From positions 248,001-312,000 of the forward strand of contig NZ_BFAY01000006.1 in the NCBI RefSeq assembly GCF_003112675.1: a stretch of 64,000 nucleotides of DNA. Direction: 5' to 3'. Origin of the DNA: Leptospira johnsonii. GTDB taxonomy: Bacteria; Spirochaetota; Leptospiria; Leptospirales; Leptospiraceae. Shown here one piece after another: positions 27,804 through 37,945 of this stretch (its first letter is position 1; each line of letters begins with the position of its first letter). The translations under genes were made by a program, and so were the position numbers. Below the pieces are notes generated by a model. It saw nothing but the letters and a program-made list of their open reading frames with translations, was not told the DNA's origin and searched no databases.

Positions 27804-27882
27804 TCGCCTCTACCATGAATCGTTCCATCCAAATGTCCATCCTTATTTAGCTAATGAGAAAATAATCTGGGGTTGTCTCATT

Positions 27883-28170
27883 TCAAGGCTCGTCCCCTGA
27901 TACCTTAGACTCCGGCTCCTCCCTGTTCTCCTCCCGCTGCTTGGAAATGGAATAGAGAAAAGGCAGAAATCTCTGGTTTTTTTCAGGATTAGACTCCTTT
28001 CTCAAAAACTTGGATCGGGTCTTTCTGTACGATTGTTTGGTTTGCCTGAACTTCTCCGCCTCGTCCAAAAGCCCATCCAATCGATTTTCCAGAAAAAACC
28101 TTAGTTCTTCCTGCAAATCCTCGCCGATCTTTTCGGCTCCCAGTTCTGAATTTTTTGGCTCCTTCTCCAT
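27883..28170 (-). CDS. Small charged, helical hypothetical protein
   Basis: 95 residues with a long charged helix (EKIGEDLQEELRFFLENRLDGLLDEAEKFRQTKQ) and a basic, then acidic, tail, like a small coiled-coil or cytoplasmic scaffold. A purine-rich ribosome-binding site (GGGGGCCGGAA) lies before the ATG. It is divergent from the ATPase-HDOD gene at 28285, leaving a 114-base shared upstream region. No family recognised. Confidence 0.55.
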   Translation of the reverse strand: MEKEPKNSELGAEKIGEDLQEELRFFLENRLDGLLDEAEKFRQTKQSYRKTRSKFLRKESNPEKNQRFLPFLYSISKQREENREEPESKVSGDEP

Positions 28171-28284
28171 TTCCGGCCCCCATATTGTATTTTAGGTTTC
28201 CCCCGGACAAACAGGTGCTCGATCCGAAGAATGGAGCGCATTTTTTTTCTTGCGACAAAGTAGTTTAGACCCAAATTTGAGGGA

Positions 28285-29766
28285 ATGCTAAATCCGACCG
28301 AACTCACGGAAACCCTCGTCTCTGGGAAAGATATCGAACTGGAATATAGATTTATTTCGGACGAGGACCACCAGCAGATCTATCTTCTGCTACTCCAGGT
28401 TCTAGGGAACTTGGACAGGTTATTTCTTACGGAAGTGGTTTCTACCATTCTGAAAGAACTTTTGATGAACGCAAATAAAGCGAACGCCAAGAGGCTATTC
28501 TTCCTTACGGAGGGACTGAATATAAACGAAGCATCTCATTATAACAAAGGGATGAAACGTTTCCTGGAAGATATCATTCATAAATGGGACGAACAGGAGA
28601 AGGTACTCAAAGGTTCCAATTTATCCGTTCGCCTCCGAGCAAAGATCATGAATCAGAACCTGATCTTTTTGATAGAGAATGATGCGGCACTTCTTCCCCA
28701 AGAATCCGAAAGGATCAAAGCAAGATTAGAATCCGCAAGCAAGTTCAACGATCTATCGGACGCATTTCTTTCCATGGCGGATAGCCAAGAAAGTGCGGGG
28801 CTTGGGCTCGTCCTCATACAGTTATTATTAAAAAACTCAGGAATAGGTTCTGATAAATTTAAGATAGAGACTGACGGTAAGATCACAAGAGCGACTTTAG
28901 TGATCCCTAAACAGATCGTTCCATTGGACGTGGCAACCAAACTCAAGGATAGGATCTTGGCAGAAGTGGATGGACTTCCCCCACTTCCTCATACTCTTAC
29001 AAGGATCATTAATCTTTGTAATAATCCAGACTCGGATCTGGGAGTGATCGCAAACGAAATAGAAAGAAACCCTGCAATCAGCGCGGACCTTCTAAAACTT
29101 TCCAACTCTGCAGGTTTCGCGAGTAGGAATAAGGTAAATACCATCGTCCAAGCTGTTAAGGTTGTGGGACTGAAGAACGTTCGGAATCTTTTGTATGTAT
29201 CAGGCGTACGAAAGATCATGGAAGGAAGATATTCCAAACTCCAGGAAGTATGGAACCATTCCAACCTTGCGAGTTATTTCGCGAGGCAGGTTTCTCAAAG
29301 AGCGGGACTCGGAAAACTTTCCGATATCGCAGCAGTCGGTGCCTTACTTCATGATTTAGGAAAATTCATTTTGCTTTCTTTGGACCCTACATTGTTCAAA
29401 CGTTTGGCGTCTTACCAAAAGCATAGGGACCTTTCAAATTCCACGATCTTAGAAGAAATTTCCACAGGTATTTCTCATCCCACCCTGGGAGCGATGCTCG
29501 CCAGAAAATGGGATTTTCCTCCTGACCTTGTACATATGATCGAATTTCATCATAGAGCTTTCATGGCGACTAACACGATTTATACGGATTTAGTTGATTC
29601 TGTATACGTGGCAAATATGATGTGCGATTATCTGGATAAGAAAACCAGCTATTATGCCGCTGACTCGAGTATACTAAAAAAATTCCAGTTAGACGATAAG
29701 GCAAAGTTCGAAGAGACCTGCGAAAAATTAGCAAAGGCCTACGAGATCGCGAATGAAGAAAACTGA
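28285..29766 (+). CDS. Histidine-kinase-like ATPase domain fused to HDOD domain
   Basis: 493 residues. Residues about 10-215 look like a GHKL-type ATPase with an N-box-like helix (VVSTILKELLMNANKANAKRLFF) and a glycine-containing segment (SAGLGLVLIQLLLKNSG). Residues about 215-490 are an HDOD domain (LPPLPHTLTRIINLCNNPDS, AVKVVGLKNVRNLLYVS, ALLHDLGKFILLSL). HDOD proteins are signalling scaffolds related to HD phosphodiesterases, and the HD pair is present here. The fusion suggests a cytoplasmic switch protein with ATPase input and HDOD output. The ABC ATPase gene overlaps its end by 14 bases and is probably co-translated. Confidence 0.8.
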   Translation: MLNPTELTETLVSGKDIELEYRFISDEDHQQIYLLLLQVLGNLDRLFLTEVVSTILKELLMNANKANAKRLFFLTEGLNINEASHYNKGMKRFLEDIIHKWDEQEKVLKGSNLSVRLRAKIMNQNLIFLIENDAALLPQESERIKARLESASKFNDLSDAFLSMADSQESAGLGLVLIQLLLKNSGIGSDKFKIETDGKITRATLVIPKQIVPLDVATKLKDRILAEVDGLPPLPHTLTRIINLCNNPDSDLGVIANEIERNPAISADLLKLSNSAGFASRNKVNTIVQAVKVVGLKNVRNLLYVSGVRKIMEGRYSKLQEVWNHSNLASYFARQVSQRAGLGKLSDIAAVGALLHDLGKFILLSLDPTLFKRLASYQKHRDLSNSTILEEISTGISHPTLGAMLARKWDFPPDLVHMIEFHHRAFMATNTIYTDLVDSVYVANMMCDYLDKKTSYYAADSSILKKFQLDDKAKFEETCEKLAKAYEIANEEN

Positions 29767-30553
29767 ATCCAATAATCTACTCAATTTACACGGAATTAAG
29801 TTTTATAGATCAGGGACTCCTATTCTAGATGGGATCGATTTTCAGATCAATTCCGGAGAACATTGGGTGCTCTTAGGCCGTAATGGCGCCGGAAAAACCA
29901 CTCTAGTAAATTTGATCTACGGTTCTGTGTGGCCTACTGCTGGTAGGATCAATCTTTTCGGCGAGACCTTCGGAGAAACTCCTTTGCAGATTTTGCGTAA
30001 TAAAATAGGCATCTTGGATTCTTCTCAACAAGAAAGCGCGCTCCAAAAAAGTCTTACTGTTTACGATGTGCTTCTCACCGGTTTTTTTCATACCATAGGT
30101 TTTTACAGAGAATCAAATGCCTGGGAAGAAAAGGAAGCGGAACGAATTTTAGAAGAGAACGGATTCGGTGCGAAAAGAAACCAGCTATTCAGGACATTAT
30201 CCTCCGGAGAAAAAAAGAAAGTCCTCTTCTTAAGAGCGATGTGCACTTCTCCAGAATTTGTGATCTTAGATGAGCCTTGTTCCGGACTGGATCTGACCGC
30301 CAGAGAAGAATTTATAGACTTCTTGGATGAATATAAGAAGAATCGAAACTTTACTTCTATTTATATTACTCACAGGATCGACGAGATCCCGCCTTTTTAC
30401 GAACATGCAGCTCTTTTAAAATCAGGTAAGATACTATTCTCAGGCGAGATCAAGGAAGCATTCAGTTCCGCAAGACTTTCGGAGCTATACGATCGTAAGG
30501 TAGAAGCGGAAAATCGGAATGGCACCTGGGTCGCAGTGACTGAAAGAAAGTAA
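29753..30553 (+). CDS. ABC transporter ATP-binding protein
   Basis: 266 residues. Walker A (GRNGAGKTT), the signature LSSGEKKK, Walker B (FVILDEPCSGLD) and the switch histidine (ITHR) are all present. The EHWVLLGRNG start resembles the ModF/YlmA group of ABC ATPases without an adjacent permease. No membrane partner is encoded here, so it may serve a distant permease or a non-transport role. The ATG lies inside the end of the HDOD gene. Its stop codon abuts the topA stop codon on the other strand with no bases between. Confidence 0.88.
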   Translation: MKKTESNNLLNLHGIKFYRSGTPILDGIDFQINSGEHWVLLGRNGAGKTTLVNLIYGSVWPTAGRINLFGETFGETPLQILRNKIGILDSSQQESALQKSLTVYDVLLTGFFHTIGFYRESNAWEEKEAERILEENGFGAKRNQLFRTLSSGEKKKVLFLRAMCTSPEFVILDEPCSGLDLTAREEFIDFLDEYKKNRNFTSIYITHRIDEIPPFYEHAALLKSGKILFSGEIKEAFSSARLSELYDRKVEAENRNGTWVAVTERK

Positions 30554-32398
30554 TTAAATATATTCTGCATAATCACATGCCGGAAATCTCGAACAGATAT
30601 AATATTCTTTCTTTTTAGAAGACTTCTTTTTGACCCTCTCTCCTTCTTTACATACAGGACAGATCCCATATTTCGGAGTTTTCGGCTTTTCTTTTAGTTT
30701 CTTATTGATCTCAATTATATTCGTTTTCTTTAATTGAGATTCCAGAACTGAATAAAATTCGGAAAGTACCTTGGATCTACTTTCCTCACCAGACGCGATA
30801 GAATCTAATTTTTTTTCCATTTCGGAAGTGAATTTTTCTCGGAATAGATCCGCAAACGCCGCCTGCAAAAAAGAATTTACTCTTTCTCCAAGGGTCTCCG
30901 AATATAATTTTCCTTTTTCGGAATATACATATTTTCTTTTGTATAATGTTTCTAGGATAGAAGCAAATGTAGAAGGCCTGCCAATTCCTTCTTTTTCCAG
31001 TTTGGATACAAGACTTGCCTCGGTATATCTGGGAGGAGGTTCTGTGGTTTTTTCTTGGATCTCCCAAGGATCGGGAGTTAGAGTCTCTCCCTTTTTCCAA
31101 GCAGGAAGAATATCAGCATATTGATTATAGATCTTTTTATAACCGGGATCTATGCTAAAAAGTTTTTCTCCTTCCCAAACTTCTCCTCCAGCGTTTGCTA
31201 CAAATTCCAATCTTTTCCAAGTCTCAGGTTTCATTTGAGAAGCAATTGAACGTTTCCAGATCAACTCGTATAATCTTTTAGAGTCCTTACTTAGATTCCG
31301 ATCCCCTAGCTCGAATACAAAAGAAGGTTCTAAAAATATATCTACCGGTCGGATTGCCTCATGGGCATCCTGGGATTTTCCTTTTGTTTTTCTGAGTCTG
31401 TAAGTTTGGGTCTTGTCGGACACAAATTCAGGACCGAACTTGGATTGGATCTTTTTACGGATGGATCCGATTGCTTCTTCTCCTATCCGGACTGAATCTG
31501 TTCTCATATAAGTGATCAGTCCTTGGGATTTTCCTTTTCCCAGATCTATTCCCTCATATAATTCCTGAGCAAGTTTCATTGTTTTAGATGCGGAAAATTT
31601 TAAGATCCTAAACGCCTCTTGCTGTAAAGCGGCAGTAGTAAAAGGAGGAGGAGGAAGTGTTTCCCCTAGTTTTTCCTTTCTCTCCGTGATCTGTAATACT
31701 TTCGTTTTTTTTACTATAGAATCCAGGAATCCAGAAGCTTCATTTTGAGTGAGAAACGCTTCTCTTTTAGGATAAAAAACGATCTTATCATTTTCTCCAG
31801 ATCCGTAAAACACGGTAGCGGAAACAAGCCAGGTGGTAACAGGAACAAAGCTGCGGATCTCTTCTTCGCGTTCGCAAATCCATTTTAGAGCGACTGATTG
31901 TACTCTTCCTGCAGAAAGACCGTCTCCGCCTACCGCTCTCCATAAAAAAGGACTGATCTTATATCCGATGAGTCTATCTAAGATCCTTCTGGCCTTTTGA
32001 GAATCCACTAAGTCCAGATCGATCTCATCAGGTTCGGAGATTGCCTGTAAAATTTTGTCCTTCTGTATTTCTTGGAAACGAATTCGGGAGATCTTTGCCT
32101 TCTTCCCTAATTTTTGGGCCAGGATGTAGCCAATAAATTCTCCTTCTCTATCCGGGTCGGTTGCGATGAGTACAGAAGAATGGGATTTTGCCTCTTTTAA
32201 AATGGAAGATAGTATCTTCTTTTTGCCTTTTAGAGGAACATACTCCGGCTCAAAATCCTTTTCTATTTTGATCCCGATACGATCAGCCGGAAGATCCAAA
32301 ATATGTCCGAAGGTGGCTAGCACCTTGTATTCCTTTCCCAAATAGGAAGAGATGGTTTTGACTTTAGTAGGAGATTCTACAAGTACTAGGACGGACAT
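30554..32398 (-). CDS. topA: DNA topoisomerase I
   Basis: 614 residues. It relaxes negative supercoils in DNA. The Toprim domain opens VLVLVESPTKVKTISSYLG and includes ATDPDREGEF; the active-site tyrosine lies in LITYMRTDSVRIG, and SAGRVQSVALKWICEREEEI is typical. Only one C-terminal zinc finger is visible (CPVCKEGERV, then ICSRFPACDYAEYI), fewer than in E. coli, which explains the shorter length. It appears intact. It converges with the ABC ATPase gene with zero spacing. Confidence 0.97.
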   Translation of the reverse strand: MSVLVLVESPTKVKTISSYLGKEYKVLATFGHILDLPADRIGIKIEKDFEPEYVPLKGKKKILSSILKEAKSHSSVLIATDPDREGEFIGYILAQKLGKKAKISRIRFQEIQKDKILQAISEPDEIDLDLVDSQKARRILDRLIGYKISPFLWRAVGGDGLSAGRVQSVALKWICEREEEIRSFVPVTTWLVSATVFYGSGENDKIVFYPKREAFLTQNEASGFLDSIVKKTKVLQITERKEKLGETLPPPPFTTAALQQEAFRILKFSASKTMKLAQELYEGIDLGKGKSQGLITYMRTDSVRIGEEAIGSIRKKIQSKFGPEFVSDKTQTYRLRKTKGKSQDAHEAIRPVDIFLEPSFVFELGDRNLSKDSKRLYELIWKRSIASQMKPETWKRLEFVANAGGEVWEGEKLFSIDPGYKKIYNQYADILPAWKKGETLTPDPWEIQEKTTEPPPRYTEASLVSKLEKEGIGRPSTFASILETLYKRKYVYSEKGKLYSETLGERVNSFLQAAFADLFREKFTSEMEKKLDSIASGEESRSKVLSEFYSVLESQLKKTNIIEINKKLKEKPKTPKYGICPVCKEGERVKKKSSKKKEYYICSRFPACDYAEYI

Positions 32399-32436
32399 TT
32401 TGGATCGGACCGGAAATCCGGCCCTTCCGTATTTTT

Positions 32437-33285
32437 CTAATGAGGTCCTAACTCTTCAATCAAATATCCGTTCGGATAAGTAGGGTTATTTCTTTTAGTT
32501 ACATAGTACGGAGTTTTTCTCGGCGGCCAAAAATATCGTAAGAAAAATGCTCTGAATTTCAAAACAGAATAAGTTAAAGCTGCAACGATAGGATTCGGTT
32601 TTGGAAATCCCATGGCATCTCTAAGAGGTTTATCCATAAGTGAATATACAGCATGATAGACCAAATATTCTAGGCCGGGGATTTTAGGAATTCTGGCAGA
32701 GGCAATCTTCATAGTAGCAAGTGCAACTTGTTCCGAATCAGGTGTGCGGCGGAATTTTTCTTTTTCGAATCGCTGATTGAATTCCAACATTTCTTCGTAG
32801 GTTTCCGGAATATTTTTGATATTCATCATTTTTCCGATCCGTTTCCAAAGATAGAAATTGGCTAACCTTTCTTTTTCAGTACTTTTTCTCCACCCGAACT
32901 TTTGGTTCCAGCGATCCGGCTCGAATATAAATGTAGTGAGCGTATATAAGAAGTCCTCATTCTTGATATCGTATTCTTTATGGATCTGGTTCAGCTTTCT
33001 CATGGCTTTCCTTCCTCTTTCGCTGTCCAATCCATTCTCTATAAATTCCGCCAGGATTAGAGCCGTATCATCGTATCTTTTTTGTCCTGCAAGTTCGAAT
33101 CGTTTGGTAGTATTTAATATTTTTGAAATAGAAGGGATCGCAAATGTCCTGAAGAAGGAAATAGCAAGCGAGATCTCCACATCCTGAGGGAAATCATAAC
33201 TTCCTGCAAGAAACACTATCTTTTGTGCATCCTTCTCCGCATCTAACCTATTAATTTGTTTTAATATTTTCAAACGGTTGAACAT
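32437..33285 (-). CDS. MpaB/rubber-oxygenase-like protein (DUF2236)
   Basis: 282 residues. The segment GQKRYDDTALILAEFIENGLDSERGRKAMRKLNQIH, then EDFLYTLTTFIFEPDRW, matches the DUF2236 domain of latex-clearing and MpaB oxygenases, which hold a haem. GWRKSTEKERLANFYLWKRIG is also conserved. The substrate is unknown; a role in lipid or polyisoprenoid breakdown is plausible from the family only. No signal peptide is seen. It lies 39 bases downstream of topA's 5' end, on the same strand, with a terminator for cysK further upstream. Confidence 0.78.
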   Translation of the reverse strand: MFNRLKILKQINRLDAEKDAQKIVFLAGSYDFPQDVEISLAISFFRTFAIPSISKILNTTKRFELAGQKRYDDTALILAEFIENGLDSERGRKAMRKLNQIHKEYDIKNEDFLYTLTTFIFEPDRWNQKFGWRKSTEKERLANFYLWKRIGKMMNIKNIPETYEEMLEFNQRFEKEKFRRTPDSEQVALATMKIASARIPKIPGLEYLVYHAVYSLMDKPLRDAMGFPKPNPIVAALTYSVLKFRAFFLRYFWPPRKTPYYVTKRNNPTYPNGYLIEELGPH

Positions 33286-33406
33286 CTGTTTATTTTTTCC
33301 TTTGATACCGAACTTTTTATTTTTCCGCTTTTTCGCACAGATGTTCGGTTAAATGTATATAGCAACTCTTTTCTTTTAATACTTTTATCCCAAACAATGC
33401 GGACAT

Positions 33407-33442
33407 AAAAAAATCCCGACGTTTTTACCGCCGGGATTTTAA
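33407..33442 (-). terminator. Rho-independent terminator of cysK
   Basis: On the minus strand a stem of about eleven pairs (AAATCCCGGCG with CGTCGGGATTT) with a loop of seven bases and a T-run, ending 24 bases after the cysK stop. Confidence 0.85.
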
Positions 33443-33465
33443 AAACGATAGATTGTATTCTAATC

Positions 33466-34395
<930 letters not shown>

Positions 34396-34518
34396 CAGGA
34401 ATTCCTACCTCTGCAGCTGGGTTTATATGAACTTGTCAATATATTAAACATCTTTTTCACTATATCAAATGCGATCAATGAAAAAAGAACAAAACTGTCC
34501 GGATATTTCTAAGACCGG

Positions 34519-35589
34519 TCATACTTCTTTCAAGACAATTCCGGCTAAAAAGGATTCAGTCTCAGGGCCGAAAGAAAGTCCGAGTCCCTTATAAACCGCA
34601 TAAATACTAGAGATATGCACGTTCGAATCTCCAGGTGTGGCGGCATATCCCCTCACTTCTTTACCGTTCACTTCCAAGGCGGAAAGTGGAAACACTGCAT
34701 GAGAGAAAATCCTTCCATACAATCCTCTATCTCTTCCAGAAGAGAAGATCGAGTTTGTGGAAACAAGCTCAGTGATACTTAAGAATGGGTCATTATTGAT
34801 CTTGGATACCAACCATTCTTTAGAAACTTCTCTCTTTAGGCGTAGATGAAAACGAATCAAGTGCATATAGGGTGAATTTATCGTTACAGAAGAAGACCCC
34901 AATTTAATACTAAATCCCAAATCAGAATATACTTCGTTCAATAATCTTCCATGGTGGGTGCCTGTTGGCGATTCAGGAAGAACAAGTAATGGCCCGGTGA
35001 CGTGGGGATCGTTTTTTGCCATGTCTGCATCTCTTCGGATCACGAAAAAATCAGCTTCTTCTAAAATATTTACCAGTTCTTGCGGTTTTTCTGAGTAGAA
35101 GGGCCTAAGTATTCCGGCTAACGTATGAGTGTTACAAGTAGAAATATGTATGAATCTAGGCGGATCTTTTTCTAAAATCGGAGTGCTTTCCGGATATAAA
35201 AATTGAGGTCCGAAAGAATGTTCACTTCCCTGGGCGATAAAAATTTTGATCCGATCGTAAATTGGTTCTGAGTATTCCGATTTTCTTTTATCTGCAACTC
35301 CAGGAGGAGAAGAATCACATACAACCTGAGACTGAGACAATGCGTCCTGTTTGGAGACCCATTCAGGAAAAAAGTTACGAACCCCATTTGACCCGTCATC
35401 TACTATGATCCCGCCTTTTTCTAACAGGGAAAGTATCTGAGGTATTTCTGATTTTTGTAATTTGTACGGTTCTACAAATACTTGGAAGCCGCCAAACTTA
35501 TTCTTTAATAATAATAACAAAGAAGCCAGAGGCCAACCTATGACCCCTGTCCCTCTTAGGTATACTCCCGGAGTTTTTGTTTCGCTCAC
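34519..35589 (-). CDS. Type II (archaeal-type) glyceraldehyde-3-phosphate dehydrogenase homologue
   Basis: 356 residues from a GTG start. The Rossmann loop [13 protein letters not shown], the segment [12 protein letters not shown], the cysteine motif [11 protein letters not shown] (Cys152), [27 protein letters not shown] (His212-His213) and [20 protein letters not shown] follow, in order, the plan of archaeal GAPDH, where SCNTT carries the catalytic cysteine and SHHG the histidine pair. Most bacteria have only type I GAPDH; one is present here at 38763. This protein is divergent, so its activity and cofactor are uncertain. It lies 51 bases after the carbonic anhydrase gene on the same strand. 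Confidence 0.75.
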   Translation of the reverse strand: MSETKTPGVYLRGTGVIGWPLASLLLLLKNKFGGFQVFVEPYKLQKSEIPQILSLLEKGGIIVDDGSNGVRNFFPEWVSKQDALSQSQVVCDSSPPGVADKRKSEYSEPIYDRIKIFIAQGSEHSFGPQFLYPESTPILEKDPPRFIHISTCNTHTLAGILRPFYSEKPQELVNILEEADFFVIRRDADMAKNDPHVTGPLLVLPESPTGTHHGRLLNEVYSDLGFSIKLGSSSVTINSPYMHLIRFHLRLKREVSKEWLVSKINNDPFLSITELVSTNSIFSSGRDRGLYGRIFSHAVFPLSALEVNGKEVRGYAATPGDSNVHISSIYAVYKGLGLSFGPETESFLAGIVLKEV

Positions 35590-35640
35590 ATAGTAAAGTA
35601 TTCCGCAAGTTCCCTAAACGTATAGGAAAATTTTGGAAAA

Positions 35641-36198
35641 TTAAACTATGCTGATCCTATAGGAAAAATCCTCCAGATAATTGTTCTTATAGGAAACGTA
35701 ATTTGCAGCGGTTCTCTCTATCAAATTCCTTTCTTCTTCCGTAATATCTCTTACGATCTTTGCAGGAGATCCCATTACCATTGCTCCTGGTGGGATGATC
35801 TTGCCCGGGGTCACCATAGCACCTGCGGCCACAAAGGAATATTCTCCGAGCTCCACTCCATCCATGATGATTGCACCCATTCCAACGAATGAATTATTTT
35901 TAAGTTTGCATCCATGAAGAACAGCCCTGTGGCCAACGGAAACATTGTCTCCGATTTCCACTGGATGGGTGTTTCTGGAAACATGGACAACCGTCATGTC
36001 CTGTATGTTTACATTGTCTCCGATACGAATATAATTCACATCTCCCCGTATCAAAGTTTGGAACCAGATAGAAGAATCTTTTCCGATCACTACATCTCCT
36101 ACTACCAAAGAACCTGGAGCTAAAAACACTCCATCTTTGAAGATAGGGCGTTTACCCATGTATTCTAAAATATTTCCCGCCAGATGTACTTCTTGCAT
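35641..36198 (-). CDS. Gamma-class carbonic anhydrase family protein
   Basis: 185 residues of left-handed parallel beta-helix hexapeptide repeats ([42 protein letters not shown]). The zinc ligands His73 (VVHV) and the GHRAVLH histidines are present, and RGDV is the typical trimer contact. Family members are carbonic anhydrases or related acyl transferases such as YrdA/CaiE. GAGG lies eight bases before the ATG. It is the first gene of a pair with the type II GAPDH homologue. Confidence 0.9.
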   Translation of the reverse strand: MQEVHLAGNILEYMGKRPIFKDGVFLAPGSLVVGDVVIGKDSSIWFQTLIRGDVNYIRIGDNVNIQDMTVVHVSRNTHPVEIGDNVSVGHRAVLHGCKLKNNSFVGMGAIIMDGVELGEYSFVAAGAMVTPGKIIPPGAMVMGSPAKIVRDITEEERNLIERTAANYVSYKNNYLEDFSYRISIV

Positions 36199-36298
36199 AT
36201 AATTTCCCTCAATAGCGCTACTATCTTACAACATTCCTTGGCCTGGACAAGTCCAAATTATAGAAGTTTTTCCGAGCGGGCTCTCCTTATATCAAAAT

Positions 36299-37822
36299 TC
36301 AATTATGCGCAAATTTTAGGATTTCTATCTTTTCCAAAGTTTCTTTAGAGATCCTTTTCCATCCTGATCCTATAAACCAATTCTCCACCTCGGTTCCTAA
36401 TTTTTCCGAATCGTTTTTTTTCAAGGTTTGTAAAAGAGATAGTGTAACCGGCTCGTAACGCACCAAAGAAATGGATCCTTTTCGGGAAGAAAGTGTCCTA
36501 ATTAATCTTGGCAGATCTTCCGTATCTTCTATCCTCATTACTTTTTTATGCAAAATTTCCTGGCCAAATAGTGCGGATACACTTGGATCCATTGTTAGAT
36601 ATATATCCGGATTGGACTCCAATAAGAATTCGTTATATTTTACGTATTCTCGAGAAAGTTTTTCCTGGGTTAATAAGTAGATCTTAGAGAAGAATAAGGT
36701 CACTAAAAATAAGATCCCTGTCAAAATCCAAATAGAAGTAGGGACTTTTTCGGAATTCTTTTTGGAAAAGAATAAAACTACTGCTGGGACAATTAGCCAA
36801 GAAAGATATCTGGTTCCCCAATCGATATTAGAATCATTTGGCGCAAGGTAAGCTCCAAAGAAGAGGGAGATTAAAATTGCTAAGGAAAGTTTTCTTTCAA
36901 AACTTTCTAGATCTTTCCAGCGAGTAAAAAAGTATACCAACCATAGGAGGATCCAAGGGCAGAAGAATAAAAATCCAACTCTTCCATTTCCCAAAAAAAG
37001 TAGAGACGAATATTTTTCAAGTCCGGTATCCCAGCCTATTTCCGCATTGGCCTCTATCCTGGTTCCCAGAGCAGAGCCATACAGATAATAGTTAATAATT
37101 CCGTAAAATACTACTCCTATACCCGTTCCAATTAGTAAAACCAGTCTATCCTTATCTCTTGAAGAAACTCCGGATCTACCCTTGTAAATGAAGTCAATCA
37201 GGTGAAATATTCCCAAGAAGAAGTATAAAATTGTATTCTCCGACCGGAAGAAGAACCCAAGTCCTACAAAGAATCCAATAAAAAGTCCGAGTGGCTTAGT
37301 TTTCACCGGACAGGCATAAAAAGTAAGACCTATACAGGTCAAAAGAAATGTAATCGAATAATCCGGAAATAAAGCGGAATGAAAAAAAGCAGGACCTAAA
37401 CATAAAAATAGAACTGCAGCCCATTTTAAGTCCAATTCGAATTTTAGGAAAAATACTCCGATCCAAAAGAACAAAATAGAAACGTAAAATAGAAAACTAT
37501 AATCTCCTAATAGGCCGAATACGGATGCATATAGAGAGAATGCTACAGGAAAAGGGCCGGAAATCCCGTTTTCCAAATGGACCTGCCAGCTCGGAAAAAA
37601 TTTACAACCCCCTAGATCCTCCAATATTTTACAGCTGAAGTATTGGCTTTTATATCCAGAATCGATGAATGCTTGGGCCTGAACGATCTTGTTCTGGTTA
37701 TCGGAGACTAAAATCGAATTTGCATCTATCTTAAATAAGAATAATGCTGTGAATACAATACAACTAAGTGGAAATAGAAACTGAAGTTTAGAAATAAGAT
37801 ATTTTCTTCCGATTGTTTCCAA
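36299..37822 (-). CDS. Polytopic membrane protein, GT-C/GT39-like glycosyltransferase candidate
   Basis: 507 residues from a TTG start. About ten membrane helices occupy residues 10-400, then a soluble C-terminal region. An extracytoplasmic loop contains SDNQNKIVQAQAFIDSGYKSQY and, further on, RSENTILYFF, in the position and style of the lumenal loops of C-type glycosyltransferases that use polyprenyl-phosphate sugars. The catalytic acidic residue is not certain. It resembles the Leptospira LA_3751/LA_3752-like putative glycosyltransferases, from memory only. It is divergent from the signal-peptidase-like gene. Confidence 0.6.
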   Translation of the reverse strand: METIGRKYLISKLQFLFPLSCIVFTALFLFKIDANSILVSDNQNKIVQAQAFIDSGYKSQYFSCKILEDLGGCKFFPSWQVHLENGISGPFPVAFSLYASVFGLLGDYSFLFYVSILFFWIGVFFLKFELDLKWAAVLFLCLGPAFFHSALFPDYSITFLLTCIGLTFYACPVKTKPLGLFIGFFVGLGFFFRSENTILYFFLGIFHLIDFIYKGRSGVSSRDKDRLVLLIGTGIGVVFYGIINYYLYGSALGTRIEANAEIGWDTGLEKYSSLLFLGNGRVGFLFFCPWILLWLVYFFTRWKDLESFERKLSLAILISLFFGAYLAPNDSNIDWGTRYLSWLIVPAVVLFFSKKNSEKVPTSIWILTGILFLVTLFFSKIYLLTQEKLSREYVKYNEFLLESNPDIYLTMDPSVSALFGQEILHKKVMRIEDTEDLPRLIRTLSSRKGSISLVRYEPVTLSLLQTLKKNDSEKLGTEVENWFIGSGWKRISKETLEKIEILKFAHN

Positions 37823-37945
37823 GGAGAGGCTAGGTCCCTTTATTTTCTAATCCGGATATATGACCCTCGAAAATCTGATATTTCAACTTTTTTTTGAATA
37901 AAATCTACTTTGACCTTTTTTTGTGCATTCGTACCTTAGCCTATA

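Noticed and set aside
27989..28307. Further open frames on both strands at 28.0-28.3 kb
   Set aside because: They are shadows of the 95-residue gene at 27883-28170, which has the better ribosome-binding site and protein-like composition.
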